Source: CAZXPG01 sp964643145
GTDB lineage: Bacteria; Pseudomonadota; Alphaproteobacteria; Rickettsiales; Arcanibacteraceae
Reading direction: 5' to 3'
DNA length: 21,315 bases
NCBI GenBank assembly: GCA_964643145.1
Contig: CAZXPG010000034.1
Span: 1 to 21,315 of the forward strand
Made by a program: the position numbers and the translations under genes. The notes below the pieces were generated by a model. It had not been told where the DNA came from. It saw only the letters and a list, made by a program, of their open reading frames with translations, and ran no database searches. This document shows positions 7,903-16,191 of the stretch, one piece after another (position 1 is the stretch's first letter; each line of letters starts with the position of its first letter).

Positions 7903-10452
7903 CTACCCCGCTGCTTTCTTCCTTTTAGTGGGTGCTTTTGTCTCTTTTTTGGCGGCAGCTTCCGCTATCCAGCTAATCGCCTCTTCCGGGGTGATAGAGG
8001 TGGCATCGCGTCCTTTAGGAATGGGGACATTAATCTTGCCATGCTTAATATAGGGGCCATAGCGACCTTCATAAACGCCAATTTCCTCGTTATCATTCGG
8101 GTGCTTGCCAATCACATGCAGGGCTTCGGCTTTCTTGCCGGGTTTGGCATCAGCAAGCAATGCCACAGCACGGTTCAGGCCAATCGTCAGCACATCTTCA
8201 CCTTTGGGCAAGGAAACGTATTTTTTCTCATGCAGGATATACGGGCCAAAGCGGCCAATTCCCGCTGTGATCATTGCGCCTGTATCGGGGTGTTCGCCTA
8301 TTTCTCGCGGCAGTGACAATAAACCCAGGGCGGCTTCAAGCGTGAGGGTATCAGGCGTGGCAGGAGCCGTAAGAGCCGCACGCTTCGGCTTTTCCTTACT
8401 GCCTTTTTCTACCTCCCCTAACTGTACATAGAAGCCATATGGGCCTTTCCGCAACGACACAGGCACGCCACTAACAGGATCATTCCCTAAGATGCGTGGC
8501 TCGTTTGCATCTACTCCCTCTGTAGCATTATCTGCCGTATCGGCAATCTGGCGGGTATAACGGCATTCTGGATAGTCAGAACAGGCGATAAAGGCACCAA
8601 ATTTCCCCAGGCGCAAATTCAACCGCCCCTTATGACAGGTAGGGCATAGACGATTATCTTTCCCGTCTGCTGACGGTGGAAAAATATGATGTTCAAGAAG
8701 CATATCAAGCTCTTGTAGGATATGGGCAATATCCAGTGCTTTCACTTCTTCAGTATTGGTACTAAAATCCGTCCAGAATTCACGCAGCAACCGCTTCCAC
8801 TCCATATCGCCGTTTGATACGAGGTCAAGCCTATCTTCCAGCTCGGCGGTGAAACTATATTCCACATAACGTTTGAAGAAGCTGATAAGGAAGGCCGTCA
8901 CTAACCGGCCGCGCTCTTCAGGAATAAAGCGTTTTTTATCGAGGCGCACATAGTTACGATCTTGCAGCACAGAAATAATTGAGGCATAGGTGGAGGGGCG
9001 GCCAATACCCAGCTCTTCCAATTTCTTCACCAGGCTTGCTTCTGTATAGCGCGATGGAGGCTCGGTAAAATGCTGGGCGGGTTTGACAGCCAGCAGATGC
9101 AGGGCTTCTCCTACCGTAACGGCGGGCAGGATTTTGTGCTCGTCCTCCTCTTCCTCGTCCTTCCCTTCCCGGTAAAGAGCATAGAAACCGTCAAAGCGAA
9201 TGGTGGAACCAGTAGCGCGCACCGAGGCATAATGGTCATCAGTATCAATCACAATCGCCACCTGGTCAAGCACCACACTTTCCATTTGGCTGGCAATCAT
9301 CCGCTTCCAGATGAGTTCATAAAGACGGAACTGATCACGCTCAAGATAGGGATACACTCTCTCCGGTGTATTGTCTAGGTTTGTCGGGCGGATGGCTTCA
9401 TGGGCTTCTTGGGCGTTCTTTGCCTTGCTTTTATACATGCGTGGGGAGGCAGGCACATACGGTTCCCCAAACCGCTGGGCAATAATAGTGCGCGCAGCTT
9501 GCACCGCTTCCGCCGATACCTGCACCCCATCGGTACGCATATAGGTGATAAGCCCAACGGTTTCACCTTCCAGCTCTACACCTTCATATAGACGCTGTGC
9601 CAATTGCATTGTATGTTTGGCACTAAAGCCTAGTTTACGGGATGCTTCCTGCTGAAGTGACGAGGTGGTGAAAGGAGCCTGAGGGTTACGGCTGGTTTGT
9701 TTCTTCTCAATATTGGCTACATGGTAGCGTTTTCCCGTAAGCAACCCAGCTACTTTTTGCGCCACCTCCTGACTGGCAAGATCAAATTTATCGAGCTTTT
9801 TGCCTTCCAGATGCGTAAGGGTTGCAGAGAAGGGCGCATTAGCCTGATTGGTCATATCAAGCTTGATATTCCAATATTCTTGGCTAGTGAAGGCTTCAAT
9901 CTCCCCTTCGCGGTCACAGATCAAACGCAGTGCCACCGACTGCACACGGCCAGCAGAACGGCTGCCGGGAAGTTTGCGCCATAATACCGGCGATAGGGTA
10001 AAGCCCACCAGATAATCGAGTGCTCGTCTGGCCTGTTGGGCATTCACCAGGTCCATATCAATATCACGTGGGTTGGCAACTGCCTCTGTCACCGCTTTTT
10101 TGGTGATTTCGTTAAAGACAATCCGTTTGACAGGCGTTGCTTTTTTCAGTGCTTTACGCGCTCGCATCGCCTCTACAATATGCCAGGAAATGGCCTCTCC
10201 TTCACGATCAGGGTCGGTAGCCAGATAGACATGCTTGGCCTGTTTCATAGCTTCAGCAATATCACGCACATGCTTGATGGATTTATCGCTGATCTCATAG
10301 GTCATAGCGAAATCTTCATCGGGGCGCACGGAACCATCTTTGGAGGGCAAATCCCGAATATGACCATAAGAGGCGATTACTTTATAATCTGCCCCCAGAT
10401 ATTTATTGATAGTCTTAGCCTTGGCAGGCGATTCTACGATAACAAGGTTCAT
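7903..10452 (-). CDS. topA: DNA topoisomerase I (type IA)
   Basis: Topoisomerase I relaxes negative supercoils by cutting one strand through a tyrosine. The 849-residue protein begins with the Toprim domain, with Glu7 in VIVESPAKAKT and Asp80, Asp82 and Glu84 in DPDREGE. The catalytic Tyr304 is in LITYMRTDG. One clear four-cysteine zinc finger follows at Cys603, Cys606, Cys624 and Cys630. The C-terminal part holds two or three Toprim-C-like repeats (GPYGFYVQLG, RFGPYILHEKKYVSLP, RYGPYIKHGKINVPIP) and a Lys-rich tail, as in alphaproteobacteria. The frame is open 54 nt upstream to an ATG at 10506. I took 10452 because the family starts directly at MNLVIVESPAKAK, though its Shine-Dalgarno sequence is weak. 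Confidence 0.96.
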   Translation of the reverse strand: MNLVIVESPAKAKTINKYLGADYKVIASYGHIRDLPSKDGSVRPDEDFAMTYEISDKSIKHVRDIAEAMKQAKHVYLATDPDREGEAISWHIVEAMRARKALKKATPVKRIVFNEITKKAVTEAVANPRDIDMDLVNAQQARRALDYLVGFTLSPVLWRKLPGSRSAGRVQSVALRLICDREGEIEAFTSQEYWNIKLDMTNQANAPFSATLTHLEGKKLDKFDLASQEVAQKVAGLLTGKRYHVANIEKKQTSRNPQAPFTTSSLQQEASRKLGFSAKHTMQLAQRLYEGVELEGETVGLITYMRTDGVQVSAEAVQAARTIIAQRFGEPYVPASPRMYKSKAKNAQEAHEAIRPTNLDNTPERVYPYLERDQFRLYELIWKRMIASQMESVVLDQVAIVIDTDDHYASVRATGSTIRFDGFYALYREGKDEEEEDEHKILPAVTVGEALHLLAVKPAQHFTEPPSRYTEASLVKKLEELGIGRPSTYASIISVLQDRNYVRLDKKRFIPEERGRLVTAFLISFFKRYVEYSFTAELEDRLDLVSNGDMEWKRLLREFWTDFSTNTEEVKALDIAHILQELDMLLEHHIFPPSADGKDNRLCPTCHKGRLNLRLGKFGAFIACSDYPECRYTRQIADTADNATEGVDANEPRILGNDPVSGVPVSLRKGPYGFYVQLGEVEKGSKEKPKRAALTAPATPDTLTLEAALGLLSLPREIGEHPDTGAMITAGIGRFGPYILHEKKYVSLPKGEDVLTIGLNRAVALLADAKPGKKAEALHVIGKHPNDNEEIGVYEGRYGPYIKHGKINVPIPKGRDATSITPEEAISWIAEAAAKKETKAPTKRKKAAG

Positions 10453-10556
10453 TGGCACTTCATGATAATAAGAGTTAGCTAATAACTTTTCTGCACTATA
10501 AATCATTAAGAAGCAACACTTCTCTTACTAATATGCCGCAAACAATCCGCGAAACC

Positions 10557-10570
10557 GCCTGAAGCCAGGC
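10557..10570. terminator. Small GC-rich hairpin after the GAMT-like gene
   Basis: GCCTG (10557-10561) pairs with CAGGC (10566-10570) around the loop AAGC, one base past the stop codon of the methyltransferase gene. The stem is only 5 bp and the downstream T tract is poor, so terminator function is uncertain. The rest of the 119-nt gap to topA shows nothing I can name. Confidence 0.25.
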
Positions 10571-10571
10571 C

Positions 10572-11261
10572 CTAATCCTTCGTTACAATTGGAGCCATTA
10601 TCGTTTTAGCTTGCCAATATTCGCAATCTTCAGGAGGATTGACCTGACAGGGGTTAGCATCAATGTTACACTCTTTGAACCCCGCTTCCAGCAAGCGTGC
10701 ATAATGCTGTGGGGTAAAATCTGCTTCTTCATCGGAATAATAGGTAAATACTCCTCCAGGCTTCAGAAGGCGGTATGCTTCCTTAAAGAAACAAAAATGG
10801 TTTTGGTGGATTTCTTCCTGCGCCAGCGGATAGGTGTCGAACAAAATACCGTCAAACGATTCGCTGGCTAAAAACGGGGTAATCATTTGCCAGAATCCGG
10901 TGAACACATGCAGCCTGCCTTCATTAACCGCATGGCGGAAACGGGTAAGGCATTGAATAATCACATCAGGATGGCATTCAATGACATAGTGCGATTTGAT
11001 ATGCGGGCTCTTCTGAATAAATTCAGCCGATATCCCCATACCATAGCCTAACTCTAGTATATTGCCTCCTCGACTAGTAGCAATATCTGCCAAACGTGCC
11101 ATATATTCCGTTTCCCAGCGTTCCATCACAGGGTGGCCAGCAATTTTTAGGGTATCTTCAGTAAAAATAGGGGCAGTATCACACCATGCTTCATGGGTGG
11201 GAAAACCAATTTTAATACGTGAAGCCACAGTAATGTTTTGAGAGGTATTATCCTGTACCAT
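10572..11261 (-). CDS. Guanidinoacetate N-methyltransferase-like SAM-dependent methyltransferase
   Basis: The 229-residue protein closely resembles animal guanidinoacetate N-methyltransferase (GAMT), which methylates guanidinoacetate to creatine. From memory of the human enzyme, shared blocks are VMERWETEYM (human VMERWETPYM), the SAM loop LELGYGMGIS, IECHPDV, FDGILFDTYPL (human FDGILYDTYPL), RLLKPGGVFTY, LLEAGF, and the extreme end APIVTKD (human TPLVTKG). The two acidic residues that hold the guanidino group are present as Glu50 and Asp142, and the N-terminal substrate-side Trp is Trp26. Length and ends match, so it looks intact. AAGGA lies about 7 nt before the ATG. It sits between dprA and topA, which are normally adjacent in alphaproteobacteria. 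Family assignment is strong; the true substrate is unknown, since no amidinotransferase is nearby. Confidence 0.85.
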   Translation of the reverse strand: MVQDNTSQNITVASRIKIGFPTHEAWCDTAPIFTEDTLKIAGHPVMERWETEYMARLADIATSRGGNILELGYGMGISAEFIQKSPHIKSHYVIECHPDVIIQCLTRFRHAVNEGRLHVFTGFWQMITPFLASESFDGILFDTYPLAQEEIHQNHFCFFKEAYRLLKPGGVFTYYSDEEADFTPQHYARLLEAGFKECNIDANPCQVNPPEDCEYWQAKTIMAPIVTKD

Positions 11262-11292
11262 AGAAGCATCCTTGTTTAATTATTAGGTTGTG

Positions 11293-11315
11293 AGTATCAC
11301 GCCATGGGTGATACT
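11293..11315. promoter_or_regulatory. Hairpin or operator-like inverted repeat upstream of the GAMT-like gene
   Basis: AGTATCAC (11293-11300) and GTGATACT (11308-11315) are perfect 8-bp complements around a 7-nt loop, GCCATGG. The right arm overlaps a direct repeat GATACTAC GATACTAC (11310-11325). It lies 32 nt before the methyltransferase start and about 50 nt after dprA, so it could be an operator, a leader hairpin or the end of the dprA transcript. Confidence 0.45.
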
Positions 11316-11363
11316 ACGATACTACACTAATAGCTGCCCTGCTCTCAACAATAATCGACTATA

Positions 11364-12485
11364 TTATGCATAATGCAGTGCCACTTTATTGCCCGGCAAT
11401 CTCTCAAGTTTACCTGCTAATTCCAGCTCTAATATCACCGTTAGCACTGCTGATGCCGGGCCTTGCGTTAAGGCAATTAAGGCATCAATCCCTGTGGCAC
11501 TTGCCCCCAGTTGCCTGAGAATATCCGTGCGAATAGAGGTCAGCACATCATCAGAAGGAAGTGGCAGCGGGGCAGGCGTAAAAACATAATCGCTACATTC
11601 TTCAACATCAAAGGGCCGTTGCAGCACATGGGAGATACCTTCCATGATATCATCTGCCGAGGTAATTAGCGTTGCCCCCTCGCGAATCAAATGGTTAGGC
11701 CCCTGGCAGCGTGGATCAAGCGGGAAGCCAGGCACGGCAAACACCTCGCGGTTTTCCTCCAACGCCATGCGCGCCGTAATCAGCGAACCCGAGCCAAATG
11801 TAGCCTCCACCACCACCACCCCATAGGACATACCGGCAATAATCCGGTTGCGCTGTGGGAAGTTCTGCGCTTTTGGGGCATGACCAAACGGCAGTTCTGC
11901 CACAATAGCTCCTTTCTCACCTATCTCCTGGTAAAGCATTTTATTCTCAGGGGGATAGACGGAATCAATCCCTCCGGCTATCACCGCCACCGTACCCGTG
12001 GCAAGTGCCCCCCGGTGACTGGCTGTATCAATACCCCTGGCTAGGCCTGACACCACTACCATCTGTTTTTTTCCGAGGGATTCTGCCAGTATGTGGGCAA
12101 AACGGCAGCCATTGGCCGATGCGTTGCGTGCCCCAACAACGCCAATAGCGGGCTTATTAAGCCAGAGTGGGTTGCCTTTTACCGTAATCACCGGTGGACG
12201 GCTTTCCATTCTGGTAAGCAGTTGTGGATAGTTGGGTTCGCAGGCGGCAATGACCTGCGCCCCCATTTTCGCGCATAATGCCAGCTCGCGCTCTGCCTGC
12301 TCTATAGGGCATAGTTTCACTGGCTGCTTGCGGCCACCTTGCCGCGAAAGTTCCGGCACTTTTGCGAGAGCCGCCCCAGCAGAGCCATAGAGAGAAAGCA
12401 GCGTGAAAAAACTTTTTACCCCGATATTTTCGCTGCGGATCAACCGCACCCATGCAATTTTTTCATTCTCAGAAAGTGCAACCAT
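11364..12485 (-). CDS. dprA: DNA processing protein DprA
   Basis: DprA binds incoming single-stranded DNA and loads RecA during natural transformation. The 373-residue product has an N-terminal helix-hairpin-like region, then the Rossmann-like core with GVVGARNASANG, VVSGLARGIDTASHRGAL, VIAGGIDSVYPPEN, FPQRNRIIAGMS and GSGSLITARMALEENREVFAVPG, and a C-terminal winged-helix domain (about 310-370), a full three-part layout. A second ATG at 12497 is in frame. I prefer 12485 because GGGGG stands 7 nt before it. It follows plsY by about 47-59 nt depending on the start, in the usual alphaproteobacterial order plsY-dprA-topA. Other competence genes are not in the window. Confidence 0.95.
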   Translation of the reverse strand: MVALSENEKIAWVRLIRSENIGVKSFFTLLSLYGSAGAALAKVPELSRQGGRKQPVKLCPIEQAERELALCAKMGAQVIAACEPNYPQLLTRMESRPPVITVKGNPLWLNKPAIGVVGARNASANGCRFAHILAESLGKKQMVVVSGLARGIDTASHRGALATGTVAVIAGGIDSVYPPENKMLYQEIGEKGAIVAELPFGHAPKAQNFPQRNRIIAGMSYGVVVVEATFGSGSLITARMALEENREVFAVPGFPLDPRCQGPNHLIREGATLITSADDIMEGISHVLQRPFDVEECSDYVFTPAPLPLPSDDVLTSIRTDILRQLGASATGIDALIALTQGPASAVLTVILELELAGKLERLPGNKVALHYA

Positions 12486-12544
12486 ACATACCCCCATTTA
12501 TTGCGTATACGTTGCTTATAGCGATTTTTTACGTTAATGGGAAG

Positions 12545-13126
12545 TTATTTTTTCACTTTTGACCGTTTTTCTGTTCCATCTAGCAGCCTACGGATATTGG
12601 CATGGTGGCGTGCTATGACAAGAATAGCAAGAAATAGCGCAAGAATAGCAACGGCTTTGTCGACCATGAAAAACGCAAGAAAAGGTGAGAGTGCCATGCT
12701 GATAATGGCCGAAAGCGACGAAATACGCCAGATGAGGAATGCACCAAGCCATATCAGACAGGCACCTACCCCCACCGGCCAGGCAACCAAAAGCAGCACC
12801 GCTAATGTTGTTGCCACCCCTTTACCGCCCTTACCTTTAAGCCAGATAGGGAACACATGGCCAACAACGCTTGCCGCCGCTACCAGCAGTACGGTTGTTT
12901 CGGGCAGATAACGTGCAGCAAGCAAGACGGCCACCGCCCCTTTGCTGCTATCAAAGAGCAGGGTAAGGAGCCCGAGCTTCCGCCCTCCCACGCGCAGCAC
13001 ATTGGTTGCGCCAATATTACCCGAACCCTGGCGCGTGATATCACCCAGGCCCGCCATACGGGCAAATAGCAGGCCAAAGGGAATGGAGCCTAGCAGATAG
13101 GCCAGAGCGATTGCAGCATAGTCCAT
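12545..13126 (-). CDS. plsY: Acyl-phosphate:glycerol-3-phosphate acyltransferase
   Basis: PlsY is the membrane enzyme that acylates glycerol-3-phosphate with acyl-phosphate, the first step of phospholipid synthesis. The 193-residue protein has the expected hydrophobic helices and all three conserved loops: GSGNIGATNVLR, GHVFPIWLKGKGGKGVATT, and near the C-terminus RHHANIRRLLDGTE. The C-terminus is basic (KRSKVKK). The start lies 3 nt after the grxC stop, so the two genes are almost certainly cotranscribed. The acyl-phosphate supplier plsX is not in the window. Confidence 0.96.
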   Translation of the reverse strand: MDYAAIALAYLLGSIPFGLLFARMAGLGDITRQGSGNIGATNVLRVGGRKLGLLTLLFDSSKGAVAVLLAARYLPETTVLLVAAASVVGHVFPIWLKGKGGKGVATTLAVLLLVAWPVGVGACLIWLGAFLIWRISSLSAIISMALSPFLAFFMVDKAVAILALFLAILVIARHHANIRRLLDGTEKRSKVKK

Positions 13127-13129
13127 CGC

Positions 13130-13390
13130 TTACCCTGCCAGCAGTGCATCAAGCACGCCTTTTCTGTCAAGCGTAGCCAGATCATCGAACCCACCCACAT
13201 GGGTTTCGCCGATAAAAATCTGTGGCACCGTTTTACGCCCTCCTGCTTTGGCTATCATCTGGTGGCGCAGCTCTTCGCTGTTTGACACGTCAATTTCGGT
13301 AATAGTGGTGATATTTTTCTGTTGTAACAGCCTCTTTGCTCGCACACAATACGGGCAGGTTTGCGTAGTGTACATTATTACATCCGCCAT
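13130..13390 (-). CDS. grxC: Glutaredoxin 3 family protein
   Basis: A class I dithiol glutaredoxin that uses glutathione to reduce disulfides. The 86-residue product has the CPYC active site (Cys12 and Cys15) after a first beta strand VIMYTTQT, then TVPQIFIGETHVGGFDDL, which carries the cis-proline and the glutathione-binding GG. An upstream in-frame ATG at 13417 exists, but AGGAGAG lies 7 nt before the ATG at 13390, which fixes the start and gives the normal family length. It is the first gene of a minus-strand operon with plsY and dprA. A candidate promoter overlaps a palindrome shared with guaB. Confidence 0.95.
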   Translation of the reverse strand: MADVIMYTTQTCPYCVRAKRLLQQKNITTITEIDVSNSEELRHQMIAKAGGRKTVPQIFIGETHVGGFDDLATLDRKGVLDALLAG

Positions 13391-13420
13391 GATTAAACTC
13401 TCCTTTATAATTTCCATTTA

Positions 13421-13476
13421 TTTATAGTCGCTCCCTGGCTTAGAGTCTAGACTCTATAAAAAAATAGTTATATGAT
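13421..13476. promoter_or_regulatory. Back-to-back candidate promoters of grxC and guaB sharing a 16-bp palindrome
   Basis: The perfect palindrome TAGAGTCTAGACTCTA occupies 13441-13456. On the plus strand TAGACT (13448-13453) lies 17 nt before TATGAT (13471-13476), reading to guaB. On the minus strand the same hexamer (13444-13449) lies 17 nt before TATAAA (13421-13426), reading to grxC. Each -35 matches TTGACA in four of six positions and each -10 matches TATAAT in five. The two -35 boxes share two bases, so polymerase binding for the two genes should be mutually exclusive. The palindrome could also be a repressor site. Sequence facts are certain; function is inferred. Confidence 0.5.
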
Positions 13477-13515
13477 GCCCGGCATTTTATAACCTCCCTG
13501 TATGGAACCAATAAG

Positions 13516-14985
13516 ATGACCCGACATTTTCGTGAAGCCTTCACCTTCGATGATGTGCTGCTGCAACCTGCCGCATCCAGTATTTTGCCTACTACTGCCA
13601 ATACGGAAACCTATATTACCGCCAAAATTAAATTGGGTATACCGCTGATTTCCGCCGCTATGGATACCGTTACCGAAAGCGGCCTTGCTATTGCTATGGC
13701 GCAGAATGGAGGAATGGGCTGTATTCATAAGAACCTGTCTATTGAAGAACAGGCGCAACAGGTGAAACGCGTGAAGAAATTTGAGTCTGGTGTGGTGCTT
13801 GACCCTGTCACCATCCACCCAGAAGCCAGCCTGGCAGAAGCATTAGCACTAATGGCGGAGCAGTATATTTCCGGCATTCCGGTGGTAGAGCAAAGCACAG
13901 GGACACTAGTAGGAATTTTGAGCAACCGCGATGTGCGCTTTGCCACCAACCTCAAACAACCGGTTTCCGAGTTGATGACCAAAGACAATCTGGTGACAGT
14001 GAAGCGCGGTATCAGCCATGAGGAAGCCAAAAAACTTCTGCACCGCCACCGTATAGAAAAACTGATTGTGGTGGATAAAGCCTATCGCTGCATCGGTTTG
14101 ATTACAGTAAAAGATATTGAAAAATCACAAGCTTTCCCTAATGCTTGCAAAGACGAAGGGGGCCGTCTGCGCGTGGCGGCGGCTGTGGGCACCGGCCAGA
14201 GCGGGTTTGAACGGGCAGAAGCCCTGATTGAGGCAGGGGCCGATGTGCTGGTGGTGGATACTGCCCATGGCCATTCCGATGGCGTGCTGCACGCTGTAAG
14301 CCGTATTAAGAAACGCTACAGCAAAATCCAGATTATTGGCGGCAATGTCGCCACGGCAAGCGGTGCCCAGGCCTTAATTGATGCCGGAGTGGATGCGGTG
14401 AAAGTGGGGATTGGCCCTGGCTCCATCTGCACCACCCGTATTATTGCTGGGGTGGGGGTGCCGCAATTAACCGCTATTATGGACGCGGTGGAAGCCTGCC
14501 AGAAACATAACATTCCAGTGATTGCCGATGGCGGGATTAAATATTCCGGCGATCTGGCCAAAGCCATTGCCGCCGGTGCTAGCTGCGCCATGATCGGCAG
14601 CCTGCTTGCCGGAACGGAAGAAAGCCCTGGCGAAATTATCCTGTATCAGGGAAGGTCGTATAAATCTTATCGCGGTATGGGCTCACTGGGGGCAATGGCG
14701 CGTGGCTCGGCTGACCGCTATTTCCAACAGGATATTAAAGACAAGCTGAAACTGGTGCCCGAAGGGGTGGAGGGCCGGGTGGCGTTTAAAGGCCCAGTAT
14801 CCGACGTGATCCACCAGCTAATCGGCGGTTTGCGGGCTGCAATGGGCTATACGGGCAATGGCACTATCCCCGAGATGCACCAGAATTGCAGTTTTGTGCG
14901 TATTACCAATGCTGGCCTACGCGAAAGCCACGCCCATGATATTATTATCACACGTGAGGCTCCGAATTATGATTCCCATAGCTGA
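13516..14985 (+). CDS. guaB: Inosine-5'-monophosphate dehydrogenase
   Basis: GuaB oxidises IMP to XMP with NAD, the committed step of GMP synthesis. The 489-residue length is standard. The N-terminal barrel part holds FTFDDVLLQPA and PLISAAMDTVTES. Two CBS domains are inserted (about 95-205, with SGIPVV and VGILSNRD). The catalytic loop GIGPGSICTTR has Cys305, and later come IADGGIKYSGD, GSLLAGTEESPGE and YRGMGSLGAM. The Shine-Dalgarno sequence is weak (GGAAC about 9 nt before the ATG). It is divergent from grxC and 42 nt ahead of pyrB, with which it may be cotranscribed. Confidence 0.97.
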   Translation: MTRHFREAFTFDDVLLQPAASSILPTTANTETYITAKIKLGIPLISAAMDTVTESGLAIAMAQNGGMGCIHKNLSIEEQAQQVKRVKKFESGVVLDPVTIHPEASLAEALALMAEQYISGIPVVEQSTGTLVGILSNRDVRFATNLKQPVSELMTKDNLVTVKRGISHEEAKKLLHRHRIEKLIVVDKAYRCIGLITVKDIEKSQAFPNACKDEGGRLRVAAAVGTGQSGFERAEALIEAGADVLVVDTAHGHSDGVLHAVSRIKKRYSKIQIIGGNVATASGAQALIDAGVDAVKVGIGPGSICTTRIIAGVGVPQLTAIMDAVEACQKHNIPVIADGGIKYSGDLAKAIAAGASCAMIGSLLAGTEESPGEIILYQGRSYKSYRGMGSLGAMARGSADRYFQQDIKDKLKLVPEGVEGRVAFKGPVSDVIHQLIGGLRAAMGYTGNGTIPEMHQNCSFVRITNAGLRESHAHDIIITREAPNYDSHS

Positions 14986-15027
14986 CCTGCATTTAGGATA
15001 GGCATTACTTCAGGAGAATAGAGAGCC

Positions 15028-16011
15028 ATGACACATGCATACCGTTTCCCACATCATCATTTGTTGGGTATTGAGGGGCTTTCTGCCACCGATATTACCG
15101 CTATCCTTGATAGGGCAGAGGCGCATTACCAGATAGGACGCCAGTCGGAGAAAAAGCAATCGCTGCTTGTAGGCCGAACAGTAATTAACCTGTTCTTTGA
15201 AGATTCCACCCGTACGCGTACCTCGTTTGAACTAGCAGCCAAGCGGATGGGCGCGGATGTGATCAATATGCAGGTGGCCTCCTCCTCGCTCAAAAAGGGC
15301 GAGACGCTGCTTGATACCGCCATGACACTGAATGCCATGAACCCCGATTTTATTGCGGTGCGGCACGGGGAAAGCGGCGCGGTGGAATTGCTCTCCCGCA
15401 AGGTGAAATGTGCGGTGATTAACGGCGGTGATGGCAGCCATGAACACCCAACTCAAGCCCTGCTGGACGCGCTGGCTATCCGCATCAAGCGCGGGCATAT
15501 TGCCGGACAAACCATTGCCATTTGCGGCGATATACTGCATAGCCGGGTGGCACGCTCTAACATTTTGCTGTTAACAACGATGGGGGCGAAGGTGCGGGTC
15601 ATTGCGCCGCCCACACTGCTCCCTCCGGCCCATCATATTAAAGACGTGGAGATGTTCCATGACATGCGGGCGGGGTTAAAAGATTGTGATATTATCATGA
15701 TGCTGCGCATTCAGAAAGAGCGGATGCAAACCAGCTTTATTCCCTCACTTGGCGAGTTCTTCCGCTTCTATGGCTTGAATGCCGAGAAACTTTCCTACGC
15801 CAAAGACGATGCGCTGGTGATGCATCCAGGGCCGATTAACCGTGGTGTGGAAATTGATGGCGATATTGCCGATGACATTAACCGTAGCATTATTCTTGAC
15901 CAGGTGGAGATGGGTGTGGCGGTGCGGCAGGCGGTGTTTGAGTTGCTGCTTCCCAATTTGCAGCACATGCCAACCATGGATGGTAAGGACAAAATTGTAA
16001 CAAGATTGTAA
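15028..16011 (+). CDS. pyrB: Aspartate carbamoyltransferase catalytic subunit
   Basis: PyrB joins carbamoyl phosphate and aspartate in pyrimidine synthesis. The 327-residue protein has the carbamoyl-phosphate loop FFEDSTRTRTSFE, the SSLKKGE lysine loop, GGDGSHEHPTQALLD, the MMLRIQKER motif and MHPGPINRGVEID. AGGAG lies about 11 nt before the ATG. In many alphaproteobacteria pyrB is followed by pyrC next to plsY. Here pyrC is missing from the window and pyrB is followed by a secretion-type gene. The 180-nt stretch after it (16012-16191) holds no gene I recognise, only a 10-bp palindrome ACTGTACAGT at 16075-16084. Confidence 0.97.
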   Translation: MTHAYRFPHHHLLGIEGLSATDITAILDRAEAHYQIGRQSEKKQSLLVGRTVINLFFEDSTRTRTSFELAAKRMGADVINMQVASSSLKKGETLLDTAMTLNAMNPDFIAVRHGESGAVELLSRKVKCAVINGGDGSHEHPTQALLDALAIRIKRGHIAGQTIAICGDILHSRVARSNILLLTTMGAKVRVIAPPTLLPPAHHIKDVEMFHDMRAGLKDCDIIMMLRIQKERMQTSFIPSLGEFFRFYGLNAEKLSYAKDDALVMHPGPINRGVEIDGDIADDINRSIILDQVEMGVAVRQAVFELLLPNLQHMPTMDGKDKIVTRL

Positions 16012-16191
16012 TAAATCTATGCTATAGTGTAGGGATGATTGAAAGGGGAGAGATTGCTGTCAGTCTAAAACAATACTGTACAGTTGGCCGCAATCGTATT
16101 AAACTCTTGCTAGGGTATCTCCTAATATAACCGCCATGCTGGATATCAAACGGTGCGGTTAATATACAAAACAACTAGTCGTCCTATATCT

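Noticed and set aside
10453..10506. Longer topA start at 10506
   Set aside because: The extra 18 residues are not part of the family and precede the conserved MNLVIVESPAKAK start.
13468..13818. Minus-strand open frame overlapping the start of guaB, and many similar antisense frames elsewhere
   Set aside because: They lie wholly opposite well-supported genes, have no recognisable motifs or ribosome-binding sites, and are expected shadows of biased codon use.
16075..16084. ACTGTACAGT palindrome as an SOS (LexA) box
   Set aside because: Alphaproteobacterial LexA sites have a GTTC-N7-GTTC form. This 10-bp palindrome does not match it and could be chance.
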